64,000 bases of DNA from Icerya purchasi (Eukaryota; Arthropoda; Insecta; Hemiptera; Monophlebidae). The notes below the pieces were generated by a model. That model was not told where the DNA came from and searched no databases. It was given only the letters and a program-made list of their open reading frames with translations. The stretch lies in assembly GCA_039619475.1 (NCBI GenBank), contig CM077115.1:134428172-134492171 (forward strand), read 5' to 3'. Below, piece by piece: positions 35,520-46,999 of this stretch. The position numbers and the translations under genes were made by a program. Within the stretch, counting starts at the first letter, position 1, and each line of letters opens with the position of its first letter.

Positions 35520-37900
35520 TAACTCGCAAACTGTTAAACGATGGGAAACTATCAAAGTTTAAAATTCACTTTGAATCGAACAAATTGTATTCTGTTTTAT
35601 GGATCACATCGAAAATTATAGCGGACGTAATAATTAATAAACGAACTCGATGATGCTTTTGTCTTTACATCGTAAATTTTAAAACTTCTAAACCGAAAAA
35701 ATAAAAAAAAAAAAAATTTGACGAAATTATTAACACAAAAACAATCACATACAAGTGTGTACATCCGAAAATATCGAACTACCTTTTAACAATACTCACA
35801 TTTAACATTTCGCCTGTTTTTGAATTAACCGTCATTCGCGAAGCCTTCTCTATTACACTTCAAAGCAACCAGACCCTAAATTTTATCAGTGTCTTATACA
35901 CAAAATGTCGCTAGATTTTGTGGATTCCTGCACGTTTAGGAATTATAGGAAACGAAATCATAAATACAAAGCGTTAGAAGCGCAATAATCAAAAATCAAA
36001 AATATAAGCAATTCACTGACTAGACTAGAAAGCACAATTAATATATACCAAAAAAAAAAGGAATACATATTTCGCAGACATTGCTCCGTCGTAATCACGG
36101 TGAATAAAGAAAATTCGTCATGATTATAGAGCAGTGTCTTTGAAACCTGTCGATGTGTTGTTACTTTTTTAATATACATATATATTAATTGCGCTTTCTA
36201 GTTCAGTCGGTGAATTACTTATATTATTTTATTCATTTGGAAAACACGCGTATATAAATAACAATATAACATATATTCACCTTTGGAAAAATAACACAAA
36301 CCTACAACAAAAACCTGGGTAACATACAATTTACATACACGTCTAGACAGCGCGAAAAATGAAAAAACAAAACAATCTTAACAAGATTATGGCCATACCG
36401 TAGCAATGTCACAAAACTTGTTGAAACCGTTTCCGTTTTATAAAATATAATATAATAGGGGTAACGCGACAAGTCACACGCGTAAAAAAAAAAACAAAAC
36501 AAAAAAGCAATCACCAACGATTACATCCAAAACATTGTATGAGAAAGAAATGAAATAAAATAATAAAATTAAGGTCCAAATGCCCACTACCCCGGTAACC
36601 GAACGTCTCTATAAGCAAAAACGTAAAAAAAGTCTTATTCTTCATCCTGAGCGCAATCATTTTCAAAAACGGACTTCGCCAGAACTGAACAACAAAATTT
36701 ACCTTTTTCAAATTAAAAACGCCTAGTGCAGGAACTTTAAAACTAGAAAAATACAAGCTCACAAAACTAAAATGCATATCGATATTTCTCCTTCATTCGA
36801 TAAAAATTTCCATTAATACTATAGGTTCTATTTCTTTGTGTATGTGTAATGTTACGTGTTTAGTTGTACAAGCGAAAACAAATACGACCCCATTAAAAAA
36901 GTCAAGCGACGAAATACGAAACCGATAACATCCCATACAAAAAGAAAGCTATTTGATCGGTTCCCCAGCGAATGATCTCTAGCTGACATTATAGATATAT
37001 TATTTTTTATAACTCTCGCGAATAAACTTCTTGAAAAACATGTTTTACTAACAGGCTCATCAAAAGGGGCTGTAAAACTTTTAATACTAAGCGTAGAATT
37101 TGAACTTTTATTAATTCTTATTTCTATTATTCTTTAACTTTTTTTCACGTCACGCCCAAAACTTATATTCTCACAATCTCGATTTTTTTTAACTTGATTT
37201 AAATCAAACGACCGTAACATATTTTAACGCGTTATTATTTAAGGCAAACAGTTGCTTCTTGCGTTACGTTCTTGCAGCCCAAACGACCAGCGCTACGTAA
37301 TTAAAAACCGACACTCGACCGTTCATTTCAAAAAAAAACAGGTAATAATAATGCAGCCGCTCCACATGGAATACGAACAACGATCGTTCAACGAGGAACG
37401 GAAAAAGAAATTTATTTCGGCCGATAGTTCTTAAAATTACGGGGAACTACTTGTCCAGCGCGTGACCAGTCGAATTTCGACCGTGCGATTATGATTATTA
37501 TTATTATTATTATTATTAATATTAATATACAGATATATCTGATCGGTCTGGTCTCGATAATTAAATAAACGATGTGAATCGAATGCTCGATAACGGGTTA
37601 TTCTTTATTGAAAGCAGCTCGCAACACAACGATAACTGTGCACTGACAGTCGTGACCTCCGCAAGACTCGACCGAGAATAATTATCCGAAGTAGTACGAT
37701 AAATCAATAGGCACCCCCTTCCGCCGTCGCGCCGCCATTCCGGATCAGAAAATAGAGTTGCAGTGCCGTCGTCGGGATTATTATATCGTGTACGTCTGCT
37801 GGAAACGGAACCAGTTCGATATTAAAAGTGCGATAACAGCAACAGCTACGGCAGCAACAGCAAAGAGCAAATATTAGGAAAAAAATCACGCAACAATAAA
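35520..37900. other. AT-rich stretch, no gene recognised
   Basis: It contains a TTA microsatellite at 37491-37527. GC content rises after about 37700 toward the exon at 38438. None of the short frames has support. Confidence 0.4.
37491..37527. repeat. (TTA)n microsatellite
   Basis: A run of TTA units, about a dozen, lies just upstream of a CpG-rich zone and the secreted-protein exon. It is probably length-variable. Confidence 0.85.
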
Positions 37901-38258
37901 AAATGCTGATAACACGGATCGCTTCAACACACATATGGACACGCTTTTCCAGACACTTATCTGCGTCAGCTGTGTGCGCGCGCGAGCAGCGAAAAAACGA
38001 GCGCGGGTCTTCACAGTGGCCAGCTGGAATGGTTCTGGAGAAAATTATCCAGCATCATCGACGGCGCAGCGCGTATGCACGTTGTCTTAGATGAAGACGA
38101 CGTCAATGAACCGATATGGCCTAATACGCGATTATTTCAGCTTCCTATGTGTGTCGTAGGGAATCGCCGCGGCGTCGCGAATTATTCAGAGAGAGAGTAA
38201 TAATGACGAATTCCTGTTCCCGCGTAAACGACTTCTTCACCGACTCGGGCATCCTGTT

Positions 38259-38265
38259 TATAAAA
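38259..38265 (+). promoter_or_regulatory. Possible TATA box upstream of the secreted-protein exon
   Basis: TATAAAA occurs 173 bp before the ATG at 38438, inside a stretch noticeably richer in CG dinucleotides than the rest of the window. No clear initiator follows at the expected spacing, so the assignment is weak. Confidence 0.25.
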
Positions 38266-38437
38266 CGCGCCATCGGTACTGAACGCGCCGCACTGTGTTT
38301 ACGCCAATTAAATGACCGGTTGTTGGTACTTCCATTGCTCGGTCGAAGAAGATCATTTCCCGCTAGTTCCGTGTCCAGGAGTCAACTTAGCCGTGTTGCT
38401 GCTTAGATCGTGATACTTTGAACAGAGAGACTTTGCC

Positions 38438-38835
38438 ATGTTTCCAACCGGCAGTAACGCGATTTCTAGCCTTGCCGTTCTACTGTTCGGATCGCTGTTG
38501 GTCACCAGCCGGCTTACGTTTGGCGTGCACGCTGCGGCCCTCAGCGAATCGTACGGTTCAGACGGGACCGCGGAAAATTTGGACGACGTCGTGTACGACC
38601 AAAGGCAAAATGGAAGCGAAAACTTACGAATTCACATGAACGACGTCACCCTGGTAATAGCGCCGTCCGAAGGTATCCTTCAACTGATGGGAGCTTCCGC
38701 AGCCGACATATTGACCAACAACAACGAAATATCCTCCGGCAGTCTCGGAAAGCCTACGTCCGTGCCTTCGACCTACTCGCAGTCGGACTGTGCCGTGGAC
38801 CCGGTTGCCAAGTGTAAACAGCAGCCGCATAAAAA
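38438..38835 (+). CDS. First coding exon of an unidentified secreted protein
   Basis: The start at 38438 has a good context (GCCATGT) and opens a signal-peptide-like N-terminus. The hydrophobic core, roughly residues 9-24, includes SSLAVLLFGSLLV, and a plausible cleavage site lies near the HAAALSE segment. The remaining roughly 100 residues are Ser/Asn/Asp-rich, carry one likely N-glycosylation site (NGS at about 55-57) and only two Cys (SDCAVD and AKCKQ) near the end. The exon stops at a consensus donor, AAAAA|GTAAGT, at 38836, leaving a phase-2 split codon. Codon usage is much more GC-balanced than the flanks, which supports real coding. I do not recognise the family; a secreted peptide precursor or an extracellular protein with downstream exons are both possible. 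One candidate second exon is 40995-41058. An overlapping frame at 38418-38639 is a shadow. Confidence 0.6.
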
Positions 38836-39169
38836 GTAAGTAATCTCTAACGCATCTGTCACACACTTCTACCGAACGCCTAACACACACTATACCATCC
38901 GCGGGTCTTTTACATATATTTCATTCGGTTCAAAAAAACATTTCCGGTTTCTTTTTTTTCCTTTGACCCGTAATATTAAACTAGACAAAAAAAAAAACAA
39001 AAAAAACTATCAAGTTGGAAAAGTTTAAAAAATAGTACACACAGACTTTGCAAAATTTATTTATTTATATCCCGTTTAAAAATGTCGTCATCCGTAACGA
39101 AATAAAACGCAGAAATTCGAATGAAAATGTCGAATTTCGAATTTCATTTCGTTAAAATTATTTAAAAAC

Positions 39170-39200
39170 AAAAAATAAATAAATAAATAAATAAATAAAA
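39170..39200. repeat. (AAAT)n microsatellite
   Basis: About six to seven AAAT units in tandem, just downstream of the secreted-protein exon and within its presumed first intron. Confidence 0.85.
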
Positions 39201-40010
39201 ACACGTTTACAAACTTACGGAAATATCCGGCAATGTCTCGAAACTTGACAGGGACCAGCAGAATCGCAGATTAATCGCCACAAGCAAAATCCGAAATTTA
39301 AAACACTTTTAGGCCGCTATAGATTACATCGGACCAAATGCAGTTACCGAATAAATAAAAATAGGAAGAACATTTTTCTCTTTTATATTTACACACTGGC
39401 ATCATGACGATTGAGAATAATGTTTTCTGTTCACTAGTATAATAGACAAAAGGTTTCAGCCCTTTTTTTCAAATCATCCAAAAAATGCATTATCGTATCT
39501 TCAGTATGACCAGTTTACGTAATTTATTTGTTTTCTTCCGTATAAATATATAATCAACGGGTAACGAAATAAGTTAAATGATAAAGGTTTTCTATTTAAT
39601 ATAATAAATAAAGGTCGTTGTCGCGCAAAAGGTTCAATAAAACGTCAAAAGCAATTTTATATATAGTGCGATATATTGCCCAAAAGTCTGTCGCGAAACA
39701 AAATTCCTACTCTTTTGTTACGACGCTATTATAATCAAATCGGGGTAGTCCTTTCGAAAAAAATGTAAGTCGCCAATGAGTATATTATTTTCTAGTATGC
39801 ACATTGCGATTTTCAGGCTATATGATGGGGCGTAAATACTTCTTGATAAATGAATTACTAAAAAGCTACTTATTTTCTGCACATATATCAGTGTTGCCAT
39901 TAGTGTTTTCTTTCTTTCCAGTAACACCTTAGACTGAACGTTCAGCCACTTTTAAATGCCGCTACGATTCCTGCTGTAATTTTCGCTTTGTACGTTTTTA
40001 TCTTTTCTAC

Positions 40011-40026
40011 ACACACACACACACAC
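40011..40026. repeat. (AC)n microsatellite
   Basis: A short run of about eight AC units. It is likely polymorphic and carries no other signal. Confidence 0.8.
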
Positions 40027-40994
40027 AGGGGCATTTAAAAATCAACACCAATAAAAAGATATCAAAAATCAAACGTAAAAATTCAGCTACGTTCGCAAAT
40101 GATGGTATTCTATTCTGAAAAGCAAATTCGAACGAAAACCAGAAATATAAATTGACGAATTATACGAAACAGCAAATTCTTACTGACACAAAAAATAAGA
40201 AGCGATGAAAAAAAAAAAAAAAAAAACCAGAAAAAGAATAATAAGTTCTCTTATTAATCGTAACAGTTAATATTCCACTAATGTCACCAATAAAAATGAA
40301 AGAATATTTTGCATTACAATGAAAAAAAAAAAAAAAAACAATTTTAATACGTTCTTCTCCGTCATTTTAATTACCCTATATATTCACTTTGTGAAGTTAA
40401 AATGAATCCGACGCGCAAGCAGAATACGGAAATAAGTGTAAAGGGTATAAATGAGAATGTTCGGGGAAAGAATTAACGATCAATTTGAAAAACAGTAACG
40501 ATAGTCATCGTAAGAACAAAGTTCTTAACACGAGAGCGTATTGGTAGCTGCCGGATGCGACCTTTTAAAGGTCAAAGAAAAAAAAATTATTAAAGAAAGG
40601 AGCAGCTTGAAGTTCAGATAACGAAAAAAAAAAAAAAAAAAAGGCTAATTTCGTAATGCACGGCTATACTGGTAACTCTATATAGATAGAATGGGAATAA
40701 GGGCTGCAAAATACTGTGTTAGCTGTTATTTCGCGCGTGTTTAAATAATCGCAAAACTACCAAGCTTAACAACGTAGGAAGAAAAAGATTAACTAGACGA
40801 AGAGAGGCAACATTAGTAATTTGTTAATTGAATTTCCAGCCTTAATGGAAAGTATTATGTACTCGTAGGCAGGAACATTTAATAATAAAGCGGAAGAAAT
40901 TTTACAATTAAGACTTTTATAATTCCGTTCGATGTAATACGAGAAGCGCACTTTTAATTTAGTTATTAAACGCATTTATTCTCTATTATTTCAG

Positions 40995-41058
40995 GAACCG
41001 ACTACGATTATCGAGTTTAATCGTGCCGCTTCTAAACCGAGCTACCGGCAATAAGTGA
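40995..41058 (+). CDS. Candidate last exon of the secreted protein (speculative)
   Basis: A pyrimidine-rich tract ending TTATTTCAG precedes this segment. Spliced to the phase-2 donor at 38836, the first base completes a Lys codon and 20 more residues follow (Leu/Arg-rich), ending at TGA at 41056. That would give a protein of about 152 residues. The tail has no recognisable motif, so the match may be chance. Confidence 0.2.
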
Positions 41059-44000
41059 ATCAAACGATAATCGAAGCATATTGCGGCGAATCGCGAATTA
41101 TTTTTCACTTCCTGTTTTTATTTTCCAAAAATTTTCGGACACAACGGCGTTTTATTTCTTAAGCGGTATATTATTTATATTAATTTACATTTTAATTAAA
41201 ATAATTCTCAATATTTCGTAATTCAAGCATTTATATTACCAGCTCGCTTTATCGCAAGACTAAAACACAGCTTATCATCATCCATGTAGAACCGGTCGGG
41301 GTGGCCGTCTACTTTTAATTTCGTAAAAAACACGTTATCTAGAAGAAAGAAAAAAAAAAAAAAAACACAATTAATTTTAAGAGAATTTACGATTTATTTA
41401 TTTTCACCGTTTCGCTCGAGTTAACAACGAAGGGAAGAACAAAAGAAAAAAAAATTAAAAAGACAACTTTTTAATTTCCTTTACGGAAAATATTAATATT
41501 ATAGCCTAAAATAAAAAAAAAAAAACACTTATTACAATATCAACAACTCTTATTATGGTGTTTTTATATATCTTTTCTTAACGTTGTTGTACTTTTTAAA
41601 AGGAAATTTTTCCGAAAATAAAGCAAAAATTAGGATTTTTTTTTTTTTTGTTTCTTTTTAATTGGGGTATACTATTGAAGAAACGTAAGACTGGTTTGCA
41701 ATCTCAGTAAAGAAATTGCGCCGGATGATGTTAAAATTACTGCTTTTTGCCGAGCGAAATCAATTAAAACAACGTATTTACTTGTAAATCCTTCGACACC
41801 GAGATTATCCCGGGCAATTATTTCACCCGATTTTGAATATTACAACATTCTCCGGATTACAAAATTTTTACGAGAAATATATATGTTTTCTCTTCTTCCG
41901 TAACACTAGTAAGAATATAACTGAAGCTTGCCGGGGCTGTATGGTATTATTAAAAACCGTACTTATACGCAAAAATGAAAAAGAAAAAAAAAAAAAAAAA
42001 TAGAAGGTATATTCAAAAATTTTGATAAGAACAGTGTCGAATAATGAATATACAAAAAATCAGTGTATTCAAAGATGAAATTTGAAAAGAGAAAAGAATT
42101 TAAAATTACCTGCTCGTTATCTCCTTCTCGTCCCCTCCACAACTTTGATTCTCCTTTTGAAATGTTTTCTTCGAATGTTGTTCGGCTCTCGTTATCGAAC
42201 ATTCTTCTCTCTTTTGTATTCGAAAATTTTGACACAGTTAGCCTTCCGGTACCTTATTATATAGGGTTTCCTTTGAATTCACATCTCCATAAACAATTCG
42301 CTTACACACTTCAATCCTTTGTTTTTTCCATCTCTCATCGCTTCAGAATCGAATTTCCTAACATAATACATTAAAGCGGTAGGGGCAAAGTCGAAAGCAA
42401 GCCCCCCACCCGGCAAAAAAATTTAACGGTTCGAAATTTAAATAAACAAAAGATGCCGGTTGTTTTTCACTTATTCCAAGATTACACCTCGTTATATTAA
42501 ATCAGGTTTGCCTAAAAGTTTTTAACCGAAAGTCCTATTTAAAAATTAACGAAACCTCCAAGTAAGCTGCATCACTGCGCGCTGATGTTTGTAATTTTGC
42601 TTGAGCTGCATAAGCATTAATAACACAGCGTTTGAAGATTGTTTTTCGTCTTTTACTTCTCTCGACGCGGATTCTACCAATTTTTTTTTTTTTGCTGGCC
42701 GACTGATGATACTCCGCTTCCTGATATTTACAAAAAACATTTTTTTCTAACCCCGTATTTGATTTATTTCCAAAAACATATCTCGTCTTCTTGAATAAGA
42801 TGCCGATTGTTTAACCGAGAAACGGTACGGTTCATTTTTGTCTTTTTTATCTGCTCCTCACGATTGGTCAGAAGGTCGTTTTCAATATGATTAAAGTTAA
42901 ATTTCTCATCAAAACTACAAAAAAAGTTTCGTTATTTCGAATCATTACGGAAACATTATAATAATAAACACAAATAGCAATCTAATAATTTCCTTAATAT
43001 CACACCCCTATTATTCGCAGTTTCGTGTATTTTTATTAACTTTAATTATACGATTTATTATAGTGAAATATGATGCCTTTTAGTTCTAAAAAAATTAAAA
43101 TCAAAAAGATAGTATCAATTTAATGAAAAATTAATTATGAGGGCAGATAGTATAAAAAGAAAAAAAGTGATTACTGGCCAGCTTTGTTATTTTCCATAAT
43201 TTTATTGTATTCCGTTCTTCCGAATAAAAAAGTATATAACATATGAACGGGATAAAACGTTCGCTCTAGTTTTATAAGAATCTTCGTACGGCTACAGATT
43301 AGTACAGATGTGCGACATAAGCCAAGTGTAAAGCTAGTAAGAAATACAATGCGCGCACATGTTTAACACTTTTCAATAAGCACGGTAATTTTTCGACAAC
43401 TTCAGCGAAATTCGAAATTTGTATCCATACAACATCGGCACCATAACACACACAAATCCGTTCGATTATATTTTCAGTTCTAGATCCGGGGACAGCTGGT
43501 TCGTTCGTAAAACACAACTGAACGGAATCTGCTATTGGCGCACGCAACATTATTAATACATAAAAAACTTATACGATTATTTCCAATTTGCGGTAAAATT
43601 AATATCGACAAAAATTCACGAAAAATATCCTCTAGGACATAGTTCGATAACTTTCGGGCAAAAATTTCACCTGCGCCCATTATTTTCTTGATAAAAATCG
43701 AAAAATTATATTGAAAGCGGAATTTCAAAACACACGCATATTTATAACATACGAAACATAACAAGATAGTCTCTCATCGATCGACTGAAAACATTACTAA
43801 CAAAAATCTCAGCGGTGTAGTGTAAATATAAATTTCAAATTTAGCCCAATCCTAACAAATCTTACATTTCATTTCCCGGAAGAGTACGTCAAAAACCGAA
43901 GCAAAAAAAAAAAAAAGCTGCCTACATTATTTCAAAACAGAATAGCGGAGGAAGATGAAAAAACTGCATAAGGAAAACCGGTCCAAAAACCAGCGTAAAA

Positions 44001-44438
44001 AGGCATACAAAAATAAGCTAATGTAATTAAAGTCACAACGGTCATTTCGAATCGATTCGAAACCAGTTGTGTAATTTTTAATTTCTACCTTTTCAATATT
44101 AACCGTATTTTAATATTAAAAAATTGGTTCGTTCTCTAATTTGTTTTTGAGTGGAATTAAAATGAAAATATCAGAGCAAAACTAAAACACTGTGATTTTT
44201 CTATGGAAATATATTGAATAAATTCGCATCTAAAATATCTTTCTCGTCAACAAAATCGATTCTTTCTCGTTTAAAGATTTCATTTAAAACTATCCTATAC
44301 TCGAAATGAACAACAGACGTGTAACCGGAAGATTTCGGTTTAAATACAAATGGCTTTGTAAGAAGGTAATTTCCTCCGTGTTTATTTTCTTTTTTTCGAG
44401 TAAATTAAGACAATAATTTAAATTTAAATTGTAAAACA

Positions 44439-44477
44439 ATAATAATAATAATAATAATAGTAATAATAATAATAATA

Positions 44478-44522
<45 letters not shown>

Positions 44523-44544
44523 GTAATAATAATAATAATAATAA
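44439..44544. repeat. (AAT)n array with interspersed TAG units
   Basis: About 106 bp of AAT units is interrupted by TAG at four roughly spaced places. It creates poly-Leu and poly-Ile open frames on the minus strand that are not genes. Confidence 0.9.
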
Positions 44545-45524
44545 AGTGAAATTTAAATAAGGATATTGCATGAAATTCGCAAAAAAAAACGATCATCTAA
44601 CGTATTTTTAATAAATAGAATCCGTTTTATATGAGGGTAGTTTTGTCTGATCATAGACTAGCTTTACACTGAAGCAGAGAAATTTCTTAACGGAAAAACT
44701 GAAGGCGTCTAAGTAAATAGGAGAATAGCAGTCTGTTTTCGTTTGCTACTATTATATATAATACGTCCGAGAACTTACATCTGTCTGAAAAAGAGAATCT
44801 CTTGCGGTAAACTAACCATTATTTTTCGTTTCGATAGATATCACGTTCAAATACAACTTCTATACATAGATCTACACATCTTGTACTTGCCAGGCTAAAA
44901 TTTTAAAACACTAATTAATTCGATGCAGTCCCTCTTGCAGTTTCGAAATTTAAAGCAACCTATTTTCAAAACTTCCGGACTGAGAAATTTTTATTACTAT
45001 CTTTACTCGGCACATTAAAAATTTCAGCATATGCGTGACTTTGCTTGTATGCTTTTATAAGAGTTTTTATCGCTAGGATTTTATAAATGTAGATTTTTAT
45101 GTATTGCAATATTATTCAGATTATGCGTACATATGAAATATACAATGTACCGCGCATCATGTGTACAATCAAAATCTTCATATTTTTAAAGTATTTTATT
45201 TGTATATACTTTTTTTTTTGTTGTTTTTTTTTGTTTTTTTTGTTTGCTTTTTTTTAATGTTTTACGCACTTCACTACCTACGGAAGTTGCGCATTTAACC
45301 GTCTACTAAAACTTAAAGGCCCATTTAACGTAGTTACAACACATATTTGTAACAAACGTAAACAAGTAATTTAAATACGTATCCTCATGGTAATGACGAA
45401 ATTACGTAACAACAGTACGAAGGAATGTAACAAGGGGTACTTCGGTAAATTTCCGGAAAAATAAAAAAAACAAACTTTTCAAAAACTTTAAACAACTATT
45501 AATTATTCTCTGTATACGTCCAGT

Positions 45525-45740
45525 CGTCGCGATAACCTGTAGTTGCTAGAGCGCTTGGCTTCCGTTACGAATGTCTCGAGTTTGATCTTGGGCTACGACA
45601 GAAATTATTATGAAAAATTTTAAATTAAAAATACTCTCTCTAATAGTCACGTGGAAATCAATGGCAAACCACTACGTATCCCATCATATGCACGCTAGTT
45701 AGTATACATAATAGACACATATACGGGGGACTGCATTTGT
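45525..45740 (+). repeat. Possible tRNA-derived SINE
   Basis: An A-box-like 'tagagcgcttggc' and a B-box-like 'gagtttgatct' lie about 30 bp apart, as in the internal promoter of tRNA-derived SINEs. The following 'tggaaatcaatggcaaac' and 'cactacgtatccca' are the kind of body words I associate with insect SINEs. There is no intact tRNA fold, so it is not a tRNA gene. The ends are uncertain. Confidence 0.45.
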
Positions 45741-46977
45741 ACACCGATAAAACTAATCAGTTCTCCGAATGTAGTCTTTCGCGTGTGTACACCAGCGTTT
45801 TGAATATAATAATTACCAAGAACGCTACCTATTCTGTACAGCTAGATACGCTCGAAATCGAGCTAACGAACGAAGAGAGAGATTACAAGACCAATCGAAA
45901 GTACGAATTCTATAATATGAAACTCAACCTTTCGAAACTCCTTCCTTATAAACACTCTCCTTCCCCAAGGCTATCGAAAATATTAAATAAACCATATGCA
46001 GGGGAAAAAATTTAGAAAATCGAAAAAGAATTATAACCATACTTACTTCATTAGAACATATTTACTCTGTTCAGCTCATTTGTTCTACCCGAGTGATTCT
46101 ATCGAGCGTAGAGAGAACACCACAGTAGGTTTGCCGGGAAATACATTTTTATTCCGATATAGTTCTAATAAACTTTTTTGTTCTTTTGACGGTTTCCAGT
46201 ACCATGAAGTTCAGAAATTTCCATTCCTCCTACTTCAGAAAACTCGATAATACGAAAATCTGACGAATCCCTCGACAGTCGGATATTCTTATAGTAGTCC
46301 CTACATATTTGTTTACTCTGTCGGCAAAGTTCTCATCCTGATTAAATCTTACCATTTTGACATACAGCATTTAAATGCTTGCCTGTGTTAATAGAGTTCA
46401 ATTCGAAGACGAAATCGTTTTTTATTACATATATCAGCATTTACTCTCGTCGTTCAACTTTAGTCTCATCTATTTGTTCACGTTGTACGACTAAATTCAA
46501 GGCGGCGCGTTTAATAAAATACAGTTTCGATCTTAATACGAATTTTTCATCGATCGAATTAAATTTCACCCCCTCATCCTTCCGGTTCAATCTGCCAGCA
46601 TAAAATAAGAAGCCTAATCCAATACGCTCGAGTAAAAATTAAAGAGCGCGGATGTGCATTCTTGTTAATTATTAAAAACGATCGTTTTCTCATCTTTTCA
46701 CACATTATCGACTGCGTCGTATTTGGTAAATCCCAATTTCATCGTAATAAATCACCCGCAAACGTCGAGTAAACGTTCTTCTTTGTTTACATAATCGAAA
46801 AATTCTATTTCGATGTCGATAAGGGCGACGTTTCGTTCAGAATTTTGAAATCTTCACTATAAGCTGTCTCGCTGCACACCCCATCTTTGTATTGCCCGAA
46901 ACTACATTATTCCTTTAGCTAGGGGAGGTATAAAGGTCAGTCAGAAGATTCAGTTCCCTTCGTGAATAATTTTAAAA

Positions 46978-46999
46978 CACACACACACACACACACACT
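46978..46999. repeat. (CA)n microsatellite
   Basis: A run of about ten CA units, with no other signal. Confidence 0.8.

Noticed and set aside
38149..38639. Frames starting at 38149 and 38418
   Set aside because: The first ends before the exon and the second overlaps it in another phase; only the frame at 38438 has a signal peptide and runs to a consensus donor.
44290..44596. Long poly-Leu and poly-Ile open frames on the minus strand
   Set aside because: They are translations of the (AAT)n microsatellite; no start context, domain or conservation signal.
45541..45597. A tRNA gene
   Set aside because: A- and B-box-like words are present but there is no acceptor stem or proper anticodon arm, so it is better read as a SINE head.
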